64,000 nucleotides of DNA from Clostridium sp. K13 (GCF_019734195.1 NZ_JAASHM010000013.1:25596-89595), one strand, 5' to 3'. Positions 16,306-26,679 are shown, counted from the first letter of the stretch. A program made the numbers and translations. The notes: generated from the letters alone by a model not told the origin.

Positions 16306-19300
16306 TTATTTTTTCTTTTTAAGTGAAAAAGCACCACCTATTATTGTAGTTAATCCAATTAATGCTGCCATTACTCCACTTGCTCCACCTGTTTTTGGCA
16401 AGTTTCCTGTCTTATTTGAATTACTTGAATTGCTTGAATTGCTTGAGTTTGATGAAGTAGTATTTGATGCAATATCCTTGTCCTCATTCCCATTATTATT
16501 TGATCCATTACTTATCTCAGTATTTGCTCCATCATTCTTTTCTGTTAAGCTGCTTAAAGCAACTTCTAAATTTTTAACTGCTTTTTCTACGTCTTCCTTT
16601 TCTGCTTCATTGCTTGCTACTATCTTTTTAGCCTCAGCTACAGCTGCTCTAACTCTACTTGATGATTCTTCAGTATAAATTGATAAATCAATACTATTAG
16701 CTTTATTTATTAATTCTTCTAACTTTGATTTATCTGGATTAAGCCTTAATTTTAAATATGATCTTAATAAACTATTATATGCTTCATCTACTTCTTCAAC
16801 AGTTGCCTTTGAATTTTCTAATACCTTATTTGCATTACTTAATGCTTTATTAAACACTTCCCATGTTGAAGCTATATATTCCTCTTCCTTCTTATCTTTA
16901 ACTAAATTTACAAGAGCATTTAAGGCATCTTTATTTACCTCAACCTTTTCCAAATTAGCTACAGCTTCTTTTAAAGCTTCAACAGCTTCATCAACCTCAT
17001 ACTGAAGTGCATTTTCATCAGCAATTACCTCATTAGCTTTTGCTATCGCAACAACTAAATTTCCCCAAGTTTCTTCTGTATACTCTTTTTCGTCTAAAGC
17101 TTCTACTAAAGTAACAAGTGCTTGAAGCTCTTCCTTATTTCCAGCCTTGAACTCTAGCATAGTTATAGCATTAAACAATCTCTTATATGATAAGTCAATA
17201 TCAGAAGCTGTAGCATTTACATTTTCGTAAACATCAATAGCTTCTTTTAACGCCTCTGTAAACTCTTTTTTAACTATTGGAACTAAATCTTCTAAAGCTC
17301 CTATAGAAACTTGATAATTAGCATAATCTATAACATACTTTAATACTACTTTATCAGTTTTAAGCTTTAATCCAGAAATGGCATTGTTAAGCTCTTTTGT
17401 TGCATTTTCTATCATCTTATTTGTTGCATTAACGTCTTCAATTACCACTTCAGCAACCTTTAATACTTTTTGTAAATTTTCTACTGTTGCATTAGTATAT
17501 AAAGTTAAATCTAAACTTTTAACATATTCAACTCTTTCAATTAATCCTGCTTTACTTGGCTTTAATTGTGCCTTAGCAATTGCTACATTAACCTTAGTAG
17601 TTTCTTCATTTATTTCAGCTTGAGTGGCATTTGCATTATTTAATACTATTTCTGCATTTGCAATTATATCCTCAAGTCCAATTACAGTTTGACTATCATA
17701 ATTGTCTATATTAGCTAAAATTAAATTCCCTCTCTCTATAGCATCACTTAAAGCTACAGTATTTGCCCTTACAACTAGATTACTTATAGCATCTAATATA
17801 CTGTTGTAACTTGAAATTACAGCTTCTTCTGATGGATTTTCTATATCTATTATTTTTTTAGCCTCTTCAACTGCACTAGTTAGTACTTTATAAGATATAG
17901 GCGTATAAAGTTTTTCATTATAATTACTTTCTGCACTATTTATTAACTCTTGTAGGGATCCTTTATTAATAATAGTATCTAGATTATTTAAAACATTTAC
18001 TAACCTTGTTATTGCAGCTTCAACTTCAGCTTCAGTTGCTGCAATATTATTTAATACACCTTCTCCTTCAGCAATAGCAGATTGTAATGAAGCAATTGAA
18101 GCACCTGTTAAATTAGATGAATTGTTTAGTTTATCCCTAGCAGTATTAATAATAGCTTCTAACCCTTCTTTATTAACTATAGTTTCAAGTCCATCTATAG
18201 CTTCATTAAGAGATTTAATAGCATTATCTACCTCTTCAGTAGTTGCATCTGTATTATCAATTATAGCCTTAGCATTATTTAAGGCTTCTGTAAATATTGC
18301 AAAACTAGCTTCTGTATAACCTGTACTATTGTAATCCTTAACTAAATTATAAAGATTAATTAATTCACTCTTATCAACTGTAGCTACTGGAGTAACTATA
18401 TTTTTCATATCCAACCACATTGCTACAGAATCATCAGTTGGTAATACTGCATATTCTGTTTCTCCTATAAATCCATTCTTTTGGGCTTTTACTTCAGTAT
18501 CTGTTAAAGCTCTATTATAAACTCTTGCAGCACCTATTTCATAAGAACTATTTCTACTAGTTTCAGGACAATATCCAAGCCATAATGATTGATTATTAGT
18601 AGCTAATCCTCCTGTACTTCTCTCATTAGATGTACCCATTAATTCACCATTTAAGTAAATCTTAAGCTCATTACCTGTATAAGTTGCAACTATTTGTTGC
18701 CAGTTTCCTATCCAATTATCTGGAACATTAATAGTTTTTTCAACAGTATACCAGTTTCCATCAGTAGCCTTAATAAAGAAATCTAAAATTATACTTCCAT
18801 TTAAGTTATCTCTAGTTCTTAATCCAAAGTTACTATCACCTTTACCCATAATCATATTATAATGCATATCTGTTCTAGTTGGATTTACCCAAGCCTCTAC
18901 AGTAAAATCATTTTTACCTGCAAATATACTATTAAATATATCAGCACCATCAGTACCTTTATTATTATTAAGCTGTAACTTACCTGAAAGTTTAACTCCT
19001 ACAGTTTCATCTTTATATAACTTAGATGTAGTAGTTATTATTGGATTAATTTCATTTAAACTTAAGTCTCTTATATAAGCTGGATCTTGCCCTTCCATAG
19101 CTTCAACTTTACTTATAGCTTCAGTTAATTTATCATAATTAGTTACTAAAGCTTTTTGACTATCACTTAACTTATCATAAGCTGACTTTAAGTCCATAAC
19201 CTCATCATATTGAGAGTAAGAATAAATGAATAACTTATCTATAGAATCAATTACAACTTGCGCTGTTTGCTTATCAAATTCTTCCTTATCAAAACTTTCA

Positions 19301-22300
19301 ATATTTCTCCATCCCTTACTTAATTCCATCTTATCTTGATTTTTAGTATATGGAACCATAGTATATTCATAACTATAAACTTTATCATTATATAACCTAT
19401 AAGCATCTAAAACCTCTGGCCCACAGCTTGAATTACCATTACCTTGTGACTTATAATCTATAGTTAAAATTGTTTCTGCCCTTGGTCCACCTAATTCATA
19501 TGGATGATTTGCATCATTAAGATCTTCTGCCGTAAAATGAAGTGCGCTAGCTTCTAACTGATCCTTGCCTGCAACTAATAATCCATTATTGCTATTTTCA
19601 TTCTCAACAGAAATCCACTTAACTCCAGTTAAGTTACCTGTATCTTGAGTTTCTAAAAATGGATAGAAGAAGTTACTTACAGTTTCATTATATAATCCAA
19701 CTGTAGCAAAAGTATTTCTATCTTGATAAGATTCAACGGGACCATCACCATACCAAGTTACATTTTCATATCCTTCTGGCAATACCATTGTAGAACCTAC
19801 CTTAGGATATCTTCCCATTCCATTGCCTACTGCATCAATACTCATATTAACTGTAACTTCACCATTACCATTAATAGTGTAGACTATAGTTTCTATTGCA
19901 TTATTAACACTTTTTAAAGTAAGCTTTGAAGTAATAACTGTTCTGCCATCTTCTAATTTAGAAGTTTCTATTGAATTAACCTCTATATCATTAGTAGCAT
20001 TTCTCCAATTCGTATCATAACCAGCATCATTATTTAATTTAGCTCTGAAAAAGTTTGGTTTTGGACCTTCCTCAACTAAAACTTCGCCATTAAATAGGTA
20101 ATTACCCATTAAGCCCGTAGCCTTATCTATTTCAAATGAGAAACCTTCACCTGATACTGTAATTACATTTTCTGAACTATCATCAACTGTAACCTCACTA
20201 CTAATCTCTGGCTTAACCATGGCTACTTGTGCTGGAACTTTAAATTGTTCATAAGATACCTCATGTCCTGCTTTAGCATATAATGTATCCTTCTTTAATT
20301 TAACTGATATATTTAAATAATATTCTGCTCCATCCTTAATTTCTGTTGGCATATTATAAGGAATCTTTATTTCCTTAGTTTCTCTAGCTTCAACACTTTC
20401 ATTTATAATTCCCTCGTCAACAACATTGCCATCCTCTAATAATTGCCAAGTAACATCATATTCATTTAAATTACTAAAGCTACTTTCGTTATAAATGCTA
20501 ACATATCCATTAAGAATTTCATTTTCATCAGCTGTAAACCAGAAATTCTGATATTGGTACTTAACTTCATAAAGTTCTGGTTGAACATCTCTATCTGGTG
20601 ATACTAACCCATTAACACAAAAAGATCCTGAATTTGGCTTATCACCATAGTCTCCTCCATATCCAAAGAATTTACCATCCATATAATCATTATATAAATC
20701 TTGATGTTCATCAGTAGTTGAATAGTAATCCCAATATTCAGATGGTAATTCTTGAAGCCCTGTAGCATAATCAACCCATAACACAACATTTTCTGAACTT
20801 TCATTTATAGCTGGAGTTACACTATTTTGAGCCATTAACTCTTCTGCAGTTAAAGCCTTATTATAAATACGTGCAAGTGACATATCTCCACTAAATTCTC
20901 TTCCATGAGTTACATCATATCCAACACCTATAGCATCATTATTTGCTGAAATTGAACCATTATATTGTCTAGTATTTAATAATTTTCCATCACAATATAA
21001 TTTTAAATTTTGTCCGTCATAAGTCCCTGCTACTTGATGCCAATTCCCAACCCAATTTTCTGGAAAATCAGCTATACAAGATATCCATGAACCATTATTG
21101 TATACAAAGAACTCTAATCCTGAACCTGAGCTTTGAGTCTTTAAAGCAACTTGTAAATCTCCCTTTGCAAGCATTACACTATTTTTTGCAGTAGAGCTTG
21201 GATTTACAATTGCTTCAAAAGTAAATTCTGCTCCTTGTCCAGATAAAACTTCATTATATTTAGCATTATTATCTTTAGACATTACTGTATATCCATCAAA
21301 GGATTTTCCTGTTAAAGAACCTTCACCGGCATCCTTTACTTCATTACTTCCATAAACTGTACCTGATGCATTAAGAATACTTTTATCTGTGACTCTATAA
21401 CTCTTAGGAAGATCATCTAATGACTTAGCCCTAGATTGGTCAACCCAATCCCAAACAAATGCACCAAGCATATTATCTCCACTTCTTATAGCATCCCAAT
21501 ATTCCTTTAGATTACCTACGGCATTACCCATAGCATGAGAATATTCACAAAGGACATATGGCATCTTACCTTCTCCAGCCTTACTTTTAACTGTATCTAT
21601 ATTGGGATACATATTACTATCTGTATCTGTTCCACCATTTCTTCCTTGACCTTCACTATGAACTGGTCTTGTTGTATCTCTATCTTTAAAATGCGAAATC
21701 ATATCAGTATATAAATTATCAGCTCCATTTGTTGTATATCCCATTTCATTACCAATAGACCACATTACAACTGAAGTCTGATTTTTTAATGTTTGGAAAG
21801 AAGTATTTGTTCTATCCATTGTAAGAGGCTTTAAATACTGTGCTACAGAATTTTGATCCCACATAAGAGCATGACACTCTGCATTAGTTTCACCCATTAC
21901 ATACATTCCATATTTATCTGCTAAATAATATAAATACTCATCATTAGCATAATGCGAAGTACGAATTGCATTTAAGTTATAACTCTTCATTGTTTCTATA
22001 TCTTTTTCATATACTTCTTTTGGAACATATTTCCCATATACTGGGTCAGTATCATGACGATTTGTTCCCTTAAATAATAGAGGTTGTCCATTTATAGTCA
22101 TAGATTCATACTTTGAAGTTATATTATTATTACTTGAATCAATATCTGATCTAGTAAATGATATTTCTCTAAATCCTAATTGTTGAGATATACTTTCAAG
22201 CTCATTACCATTAGCATCTTTTATTGTCATTACTAATGTATAAAGGTTTGGTTTTTCAGCAGACCACAACTCTGGTGATTCAACAAATTTACTTGCCTCC

Positions 22301-23478
22301 ACAGTTACCTCACCTTCAGCATCTATATCTGAAACATTAATAACCATTGGATCTTTTTCAAATTCATTAACTCCATTTCCATCAAATAATTTTACATCTA
22401 CTGTATAACCTAGAGCTTTTTTTGCATTAAAATTCTTTATTCTTAAAGATAAGTTTAAATCTGCATTTACAAAGTTTTCATCTAAATCTGTAACTACAGA
22501 ATAATCAAAAATATTTACATTAGGCGATGATTCTATATAAACATCTCTAAATATTCCACCATCATAGAACATATCCTGATCTTCCATCCATGTACCATCA
22601 CAGAATTTATGAACTTTTACAGCTAAAGTATTTTCTTCTCCTGGTGCATTTAAGTAATCTGTAATATCAAATTTATGTGGTCTAAATGTGTCTTCACTAT
22701 ATCCTACCTCTTTACCGTTAACGTATACATAGTAAGCAGATTCAACACCTTCAAAAGCTATATAAATTCTACCATCTTGTTCATACATTGCATCATTTAC
22801 TGTAAAAGTTTTTCTGTATAATCCTACTGGATTATAATTTACTGGTGCTTGTGGAACTGCAATATTGGTATCATATTCATTTTGCCACGGCATTTCAGTG
22901 TTTGTATAAATTGGGAAATCAAATCCTTGACTTGTCCAACTTGCTGGGAGTTGAACGTCCTTCCATCCATCTTCAGCATTAACAGTATAATTAGGATTCA
23001 TAAATCCATCATCTAAGAACTTTTGAGCTTGCTCTGCATTTTGAACTACAGTTAAATTCCATCCATTCCCTTCTCCACTTAAAAGTTGATAGTAATTAGA
23101 TCTTTCCTTTTCATAATTTAAAGCTCCAAGCCTTGCTTCCTCAACATTATGATATCCAATTGTTGAAGTTGTAACTTCTTCTCTATTAATTCCAAAAACA
23201 CTAGCACCATTAACACTATTTCCATTTAAATCTGTATAAGTTGTACCAGTATATTCTTTATTGGTAAATTTCACATCATCTACTTCCAGTTTTGTTTCGG
23301 CTTGCACCAACTCTGGTGTTTTTTCACCAATCCATGGATTAATTTTCTTATCATAGCTTGTTGATGGTGCCTTTAACTCTAAATTAACCTGTGCATAAGT
23401 AGGAAATGCTTGCCCAGTAACTGAAGTTGCTACAGCTACTAATATCGCAGTAGTTATTAACCTATTTCTTCTAACCAT
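16306..23478 (-). CDS. Cell-wall-anchored GH2 beta-galactosidase with LamG-like and FIVAR domains
   Basis: Secreted enzyme of 2390 residues that removes terminal beta-linked galactose from lactose-like sugars or host glycans. Residues 1-29 are a signal peptide. The GH2 jelly-roll (about 110-330), Ig-like domain and TIM barrel follow, with acid/base Glu578 (WSIGNEMGY) and nucleophile Glu645 (VLCEYSHAMGN). A LamG/concanavalin-like domain (about 715-885) interrupts the barrel before GGDYGDKPNSG. The C-terminal LacZ beta-sandwich follows (about 1120-1400), then a second LamG-like domain (about 1480-1665), nine FIVAR-type helical repeats (about 1695-2310), a Ser/Asn-rich linker, LPKTG at 2360-2364, a membrane segment and KKKK. 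Sortase would attach it to peptidoglycan. GGGGGAGG precedes the ATG, and a cre-like site lies upstream. Confidence 0.93.
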   Translation of the reverse strand: MVRRNRLITTAILVAVATSVTGQAFPTYAQVNLELKAPSTSYDKKINPWIGEKTPELVQAETKLEVDDVKFTNKEYTGTTYTDLNGNSVNGASVFGINREEVTTSTIGYHNVEEARLGALNYEKERSNYYQLLSGEGNGWNLTVVQNAEQAQKFLDDGFMNPNYTVNAEDGWKDVQLPASWTSQGFDFPIYTNTEMPWQNEYDTNIAVPQAPVNYNPVGLYRKTFTVNDAMYEQDGRIYIAFEGVESAYYVYVNGKEVGYSEDTFRPHKFDITDYLNAPGEENTLAVKVHKFCDGTWMEDQDMFYDGGIFRDVYIESSPNVNIFDYSVVTDLDENFVNADLNLSLRIKNFNAKKALGYTVDVKLFDGNGVNEFEKDPMVINVSDIDAEGEVTVEASKFVESPELWSAEKPNLYTLVMTIKDANGNELESISQQLGFREISFTRSDIDSSNNNITSKYESMTINGQPLLFKGTNRHDTDPVYGKYVPKEVYEKDIETMKSYNLNAIRTSHYANDEYLYYLADKYGMYVMGETNAECHALMWDQNSVAQYLKPLTMDRTNTSFQTLKNQTSVVMWSIGNEMGYTTNGADNLYTDMISHFKDRDTTRPVHSEGQGRNGGTDTDSNMYPNIDTVKSKAGEGKMPYVLCEYSHAMGNAVGNLKEYWDAIRSGDNMLGAFVWDWVDQSRAKSLDDLPKSYRVTDKSILNASGTVYGSNEVKDAGEGSLTGKSFDGYTVMSKDNNAKYNEVLSGQGAEFTFEAIVNPSSTAKNSVMLAKGDLQVALKTQSSGSGLEFFVYNNGSWISCIADFPENWVGNWHQVAGTYDGQNLKLYCDGKLLNTRQYNGSISANNDAIGVGYDVTHGREFSGDMSLARIYNKALTAEELMAQNSVTPAINESSENVVLWVDYATGLQELPSEYWDYYSTTDEHQDLYNDYMDGKFFGYGGDYGDKPNSGSFCVNGLVSPDRDVQPELYEVKYQYQNFWFTADENEILNGYVSIYNESSFSNLNEYDVTWQLLEDGNVVDEGIINESVEARETKEIKIPYNMPTEIKDGAEYYLNISVKLKKDTLYAKAGHEVSYEQFKVPAQVAMVKPEISSEVTVDDSSENVITVSGEGFSFEIDKATGLMGNYLFNGEVLVEEGPKPNFFRAKLNNDAGYDTNWRNATNDIEVNSIETSKLEDGRTVITSKLTLKSVNNAIETIVYTINGNGEVTVNMSIDAVGNGMGRYPKVGSTMVLPEGYENVTWYGDGPVESYQDRNTFATVGLYNETVSNFFYPFLETQDTGNLTGVKWISVENENSNNGLLVAGKDQLEASALHFTAEDLNDANHPYELGGPRAETILTIDYKSQGNGNSSCGPEVLDAYRLYNDKVYSYEYTMVPYTKNQDKMELSKGWRNIESFDKEEFDKQTAQVVIDSIDKLFIYSYSQYDEVMDLKSAYDKLSDSQKALVTNYDKLTEAISKVEAMEGQDPAYIRDLSLNEINPIITTTSKLYKDETVGVKLSGKLQLNNNKGTDGADIFNSIFAGKNDFTVEAWVNPTRTDMHYNMIMGKGDSNFGLRTRDNLNGSIILDFFIKATDGNWYTVEKTINVPDNWIGNWQQIVATYTGNELKIYLNGELMGTSNERSTGGLATNNQSLWLGYCPETSRNSSYEIGAARVYNRALTDTEVKAQKNGFIGETEYAVLPTDDSVAMWLDMKNIVTPVATVDKSELINLYNLVKDYNSTGYTEASFAIFTEALNNAKAIIDNTDATTEEVDNAIKSLNEAIDGLETIVNKEGLEAIINTARDKLNNSSNLTGASIASLQSAIAEGEGVLNNIAATEAEVEAAITRLVNVLNNLDTIINKGSLQELINSAESNYNEKLYTPISYKVLTSAVEEAKKIIDIENPSEEAVISSYNSILDAISNLVVRANTVALSDAIERGNLILANIDNYDSQTVIGLEDIIANAEIVLNNANATQAEINEETTKVNVAIAKAQLKPSKAGLIERVEYVKSLDLTLYTNATVENLQKVLKVAEVVIEDVNATNKMIENATKELNNAISGLKLKTDKVVLKYVIDYANYQVSIGALEDLVPIVKKEFTEALKEAIDVYENVNATASDIDLSYKRLFNAITMLEFKAGNKEELQALVTLVEALDEKEYTEETWGNLVVAIAKANEVIADENALQYEVDEAVEALKEAVANLEKVEVNKDALNALVNLVKDKKEEEYIASTWEVFNKALSNANKVLENSKATVEEVDEAYNSLLRSYLKLRLNPDKSKLEELINKANSIDLSIYTEESSSRVRAAVAEAKKIVASNEAEKEDVEKAVKNLEVALSSLTEKNDGANTEISNGSNNNGNEDKDIASNTTSSNSSNSSNSSNSNKTGNLPKTGGASGVMAALIGLTTIIGGAFSLKKKK

Positions 23479-23496
23479 ACTATTTACCTCCCCCTT

Positions 23497-23510
23497 TATA
23501 AACGTTTACA
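23497..23510 (-). promoter_or_regulatory. cre-like site upstream of the beta-galactosidase
   Basis: TATAAACGTTTACA matches the CcpA cre consensus TGNAANCGNTNNCA at 13 of 14 positions. It lies 19-32 bases before the start codon, so carbon catabolite repression is likely. Confidence 0.55.
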
Positions 23511-23678
23511 TAATTTACGTTATCTTAATAAACATTTTACAATATTACCCATATTTTTTTTATGTATCTAATGATTTTTTAACAATATTTTGTTATATTT
23601 GCGCAATATATTATATACCACTTCTATTTTAATAAGCTGTTACATAATATCTTACCTTTATAAATCACCTAATAAAAA

Positions 23679-23743
23679 AATCACATGTATTTCTAATATT
23701 TACTTTGCCAATATGACAAACTATTAATTTTCTACATGTGATT
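23679..23743 (-). terminator. Terminator of the DMT transporter pair
   Basis: Perfect 11-base arms AATCACATGTA and TACATGTGATT enclose a 43-base loop. On the minus strand they are followed by seven T residues, just after the last DMT gene. Confidence 0.65.
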
Positions 23744-23748
23744 GACTA

Positions 23749-24201
23749 TTATTCTATTACTTCTTTATTTTCTTTTGCATCTACTTTAGAGTTATAAAAA
23801 ATACCCAATATCACAATTATAGCTCCTATAAGCTTTTGCCATGAAAAGTCTCCCATAACAATTGCATCTATAATAATTGCACATAACATTTGACCTGAGA
23901 ACATTAATAATGTACTATATACCACTGGAATCTTAGGAATTACTATATTAGATGTATATACTACTATAACTCCCATAATTCCGCCTAAGAAAATATATAA
24001 TGGCATTTTACTCATCTCTAAAATTGCTGGTACTGAACTACTTCCTAAGCCTATCAAAATAAATACTCCACCTACAAGTCCACCTATATAATGAATTATT
24101 GTACTTTGAATTAAACCAACTTTCTTTCCTATTGTTGAACTTACTACCATAGATAAAGTAGTTAATACTCCTCCAAACATGGCTAATAAAATCATTAACA
24201 T
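23749..24201 (-). CDS. DMT-superfamily (YdcZ/DUF606) transporter subunit
   Basis: A 150-residue integral membrane protein with five hydrophobic segments, the half-size form of the drug/metabolite transporter fold called DUF606/YdcZ. It is paired with another protein of the same family 15 bases upstream; such short transporters are thought to work as heterodimers. The C-terminal segment GAIIVILGIFYNSK is typical. The substrate is unknown. It is the second gene of the pair and ends at a strong terminator. A Crp-type regulator gene is divergent from the pair. Confidence 0.8.
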   Translation of the reverse strand: MLMILLAMFGGVLTTLSMVVSSTIGKKVGLIQSTIIHYIGGLVGGVFILIGLGSSSVPAILEMSKMPLYIFLGGIMGVIVVYTSNIVIPKIPVVYSTLLMFSGQMLCAIIIDAIVMGDFSWQKLIGAIIVILGIFYNSKVDAKENKEVIE

Positions 24202-24216
24202 ATTATACTACCTCCC

Positions 24217-24639
24217 CTATGCCATTGTCATAATAACTAACCCAACAAAAACTATTAAAAATCCTACAATCTTTTTAGGATTAAATTCATATTTAGTTAA
24301 TCCAAACAATCCAAAATGATCCACTAAAGATGAAAATATTAATTGCCCAAATACACCTAATGCTGTTGTTAATGCAACTCCTATACTTCCTATTGTTATT
24401 ATATTAACTAATGTAAGTGATACTCCAAATATACCTCCAAGATATAAATAGAAAGGTAAGCTTTCCCTTATAACTATTTTTTCTTTTTTAATTGCTGCAA
24501 CTATAAGTATTGCAATAAGTCCAATTGCATGAATAATCACTACAGAATATGCACTTCCAACATAACTTTCTAATCCACTATTAAAAGAAATCATTATAGA
24601 AATAATTGCCCCTATAGCTAGTGCTAAAATATTATACAT
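24217..24639 (-). CDS. DMT-superfamily (YdcZ/DUF606) transporter subunit
   Basis: A 140-residue membrane protein of the same half-size DMT family as its downstream neighbour, with five hydrophobic segments and the family pattern of small residues in SFNSGLESYVGSAYSVV near the N-terminus. The pair forms a two-gene unit with 15 bases between genes. The promoter region is shared with a divergent Crp/Fnr-family gene and contains a 16-base palindrome, so the regulator probably controls this pair. Confidence 0.8.
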   Translation of the reverse strand: MYNILALAIGAIISIMISFNSGLESYVGSAYSVVIIHAIGLIAILIVAAIKKEKIVIRESLPFYLYLGGIFGVSLTLVNIITIGSIGVALTTALGVFGQLIFSSLVDHFGLFGLTKYEFNPKKIVGFLIVFVGLVIMTMA

Positions 24640-24697
24640 TCAAATTCCTCCAGTAAAATTTCTAAAAACATCTTATCAGATACTTACATCTAGCAAC

Positions 24698-24734
24698 TAG
24701 GACATTTGTCCTATTTTTAATTTAATAGTATAAT
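24698..24734 (+). promoter_or_regulatory. Promoter of the Crp-type gene with overlapping palindrome
   Basis: TAGGACATTTGTCCTA (24698-24713) is a perfect inverted repeat with a two-base centre. Its right half contains TTGTCC (24707-24712), which is 17 bases from TATAAT (24729-24734). A dimeric Crp/Fnr-family protein bound here would block or tune the -35 box, so this is a good autoregulatory operator, and it also faces the divergent transporter genes. Confidence 0.65.
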
Positions 24735-24797
24735 CTTTTTAGATAAATATTTTATTTATGCTATACATATAACTATTTTTAGTTTAAGGGAGATACT

Positions 24798-25490
24798 ATG
24801 AAAAAACTAAATAATCCTATTTTACTTGAATATTACATAAAAAAACATACACTAAATAATTTTTTAAATAACAATTTACTAAACTATATAGAGATTCATA
24901 CTTTTAATAAAAATGAATTCCTTTGTACTTTAAATGAAAAACTTTTATATATGTACTTTTTAGTTGATGGAAAATATAAGGTTACAACTCTTTTGTCTAG
25001 CGGAAAATCTCTTTTACTTTGCTTTAATACTCCACTTTCTATTATGGGTGATATTGAATTTATTGAAAATCCATATGCAGATTGTAATGTACAAGCTTTA
25101 GAAAATTGTATTTGTCTTGCTTTACCTATATCTAAAATTAAAGATTATGGTTATGATGATCCTGTATTTTTAAGATTTATAATATCTTCACTCCAAAAAA
25201 AGCTTAGACGTAATTCTAGCTATATGAGTATAAATATACTTTCTCCAATTGAAAATAGATTTGCTAGTTATTTAATATCATCACTTCCATCTAATACCTC
25301 AAAGGATCTAGTTGTGGATATAGATGGTATAAATAATTTATCAGACCTTCTTGGATCAAGTTATCGTCATTTAAATAGGGTAATTAAAAATCTTAGTGAT
25401 GAAAAAATAATAAAAAAGGCTAAAAATTCAATACAAATTCTTAATCTTGATAAATTAAAAGATTTAGCTACAGATGAATATAAACATTAA
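24798..25490 (+). CDS. Crp/Fnr-family transcriptional regulator (YeiL-like)
   Basis: Transcription factor of 230 residues with an N-terminal cyclic-nucleotide-binding-type beta barrel (about 25-140) and a C-terminal winged helix (about 150-215). The DNA-recognition part is LSDLLGSSYRHLNRVIKNLSDE. The barrel lacks the Arg/Ser cAMP pocket seen in true Crp, and I see no cysteine cluster for an Fnr-type iron-sulfur centre at the N-terminus. It most resembles the YeiL group. It is divergent from a DUF606 transporter pair, and a palindrome overlaps its promoter. Confidence 0.82.
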   Translation: MKKLNNPILLEYYIKKHTLNNFLNNNLLNYIEIHTFNKNEFLCTLNEKLLYMYFLVDGKYKVTTLLSSGKSLLLCFNTPLSIMGDIEFIENPYADCNVQALENCICLALPISKIKDYGYDDPVFLRFIISSLQKKLRRNSSYMSINILSPIENRFASYLISSLPSNTSKDLVVDIDGINNLSDLLGSSYRHLNRVIKNLSDEKIIKKAKNSIQILNLDKLKDLATDEYKH

Positions 25491-25606
25491 TCTATTAAAT
25501 TTCAAATAGTTATTCTATATATTTCAATTTTAGTTCATAAATTCATTTGTGAAATAAAACAACCTTTGATAAAATACTAATGATAAAAAAATGGAGGTCA
25601 AAACAT

Positions 25607-26347
25607 ATGATGCAAAAATTATTAAGCAAAACTAGACAAGCTATAAATGATTTCAATATGATAGAAGAAAATGACAAAATAGCCGTTGGGCTTTCTGGTG
25701 GAAAAGACAGTGTGACACTCCTTCATATATTAAAAAACTTTCAAAAATTTTCTCCAGTAAAATTTGAACTTATTGCAATTACATTAAATCCAGGTGATGT
25801 TGATAATGGTCCTCTTCATACATTATGTAAAGAAATAGATGTTCCATTTTATGAAATACAAACTGATATTGCAAAAATTGTTTTTGATATAAGAAATGAA
25901 AAAAATCCATGCTCCCTTTGTGCTAAATTGAGACGTGGTGCGTTAAATGATGCAGCTAAAAAACTTGGCTGTACAAAGGTTGCACTTGGACATCATAAAG
26001 ATGATGCTGTTGAAACCTTTGTTATGACAATGTTCTATGAAGGAAGAATTAATTGCTTCTCTCCAAAATCATATATGGAAAAATATAATTTAACTATTAT
26101 AAGACCAATGGTATATATTGATGAGTATATGATAAAAAAAGCTGTTAAAGATTATAGTTATCCAATAATAATAAACCCATGTCCTGCAGATGGTCATACC
26201 AAAAGACAAGATGTTAAGGAATTAATTAAAAATCTTAATGGTGATTTTCCTAATCTTAAAGAGAAACTATTTTCTGCTTTAAATAATAGTGAACAACTAT
26301 TTATTTGGGACAAGCAAGAAATTGATAAAATCAATTCTAAAGAATAA
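25607..26347 (+). CDS. TtcA-family tRNA thiolation (PP-loop) enzyme
   Basis: A 246-residue PP-loop ATP pyrophosphatase of the TtcA/TtuA group, which adenylates a tRNA base before sulfur transfer. The P-loop is GLSGGKDSVTL near residues 33-43. NPCSLC gives the CxxC that, with a further Cys in INPCPADGHTKR, would hold an iron-sulfur cluster. GHHKDDAVET is the conserved metal/ATP segment. Start at 25607 follows GGAGG at 25593; an upstream ATG at 25580 has no ribosome site. Family is certain. The exact base modified is not, since Firmicute members of this group are poorly characterised. Confidence 0.85.
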   Translation: MMQKLLSKTRQAINDFNMIEENDKIAVGLSGGKDSVTLLHILKNFQKFSPVKFELIAITLNPGDVDNGPLHTLCKEIDVPFYEIQTDIAKIVFDIRNEKNPCSLCAKLRRGALNDAAKKLGCTKVALGHHKDDAVETFVMTMFYEGRINCFSPKSYMEKYNLTIIRPMVYIDEYMIKKAVKDYSYPIIINPCPADGHTKRQDVKELIKNLNGDFPNLKEKLFSALNNSEQLFIWDKQEIDKINSKE

Positions 26348-26408
26348 AATTTAATTATTTACATAGAATAATCTTTGAATAAATATAAAATATTTAAGGA
26401 GATTTTTT

Positions 26409-26618
26409 ATGTCAAGTTATACAGGAACAGTTAAATGGTTTAATGTAGAAAAAGGATATGGTTTTATTTCAGCTAATGATGGAAATGACATTTTTGTTCA
26501 TCATTCACAATTAAAAGAAAATGGACCTGATAATACATTACATGAAGGTGAAAATGTATCATTCTCTATTGCTGATGGACAAAAAGGTCCTATGGCAATT
26601 AATGTACATAAACTATAA
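26409..26618 (+). CDS. Cold-shock protein (CspA family)
   Basis: Single-stranded nucleic acid chaperone of 69 residues, one OB fold. RNP1 is KGYGFIS and RNP2 is DIFVHHSQL, preceded by GTVKWFN, all diagnostic. It lies 61 bases after the TtcA-like gene with AAGGAG before the ATG, and is followed at once by a strong terminator. Such proteins melt RNA structure in the cold or in stationary phase. Confidence 0.95.
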   Translation: MSSYTGTVKWFNVEKGYGFISANDGNDIFVHHSQLKENGPDNTLHEGENVSFSIADGQKGPMAINVHKL

Positions 26619-26620
26619 AA

Positions 26621-26655
26621 AAAGTGGTAGATGAATTTTATTCTCTACCACTTTT
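26621..26655. terminator. Bidirectional terminator
   Basis: Arms AAAGTGGTAGA and TCTACCACTTT with a 12-base loop and A/T tracts on both sides, between the cold-shock gene and the convergent pullulanase gene. Confidence 0.88.
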
Positions 26656-26679
26656 TCCTACTTTATTTAGTATTGAATA

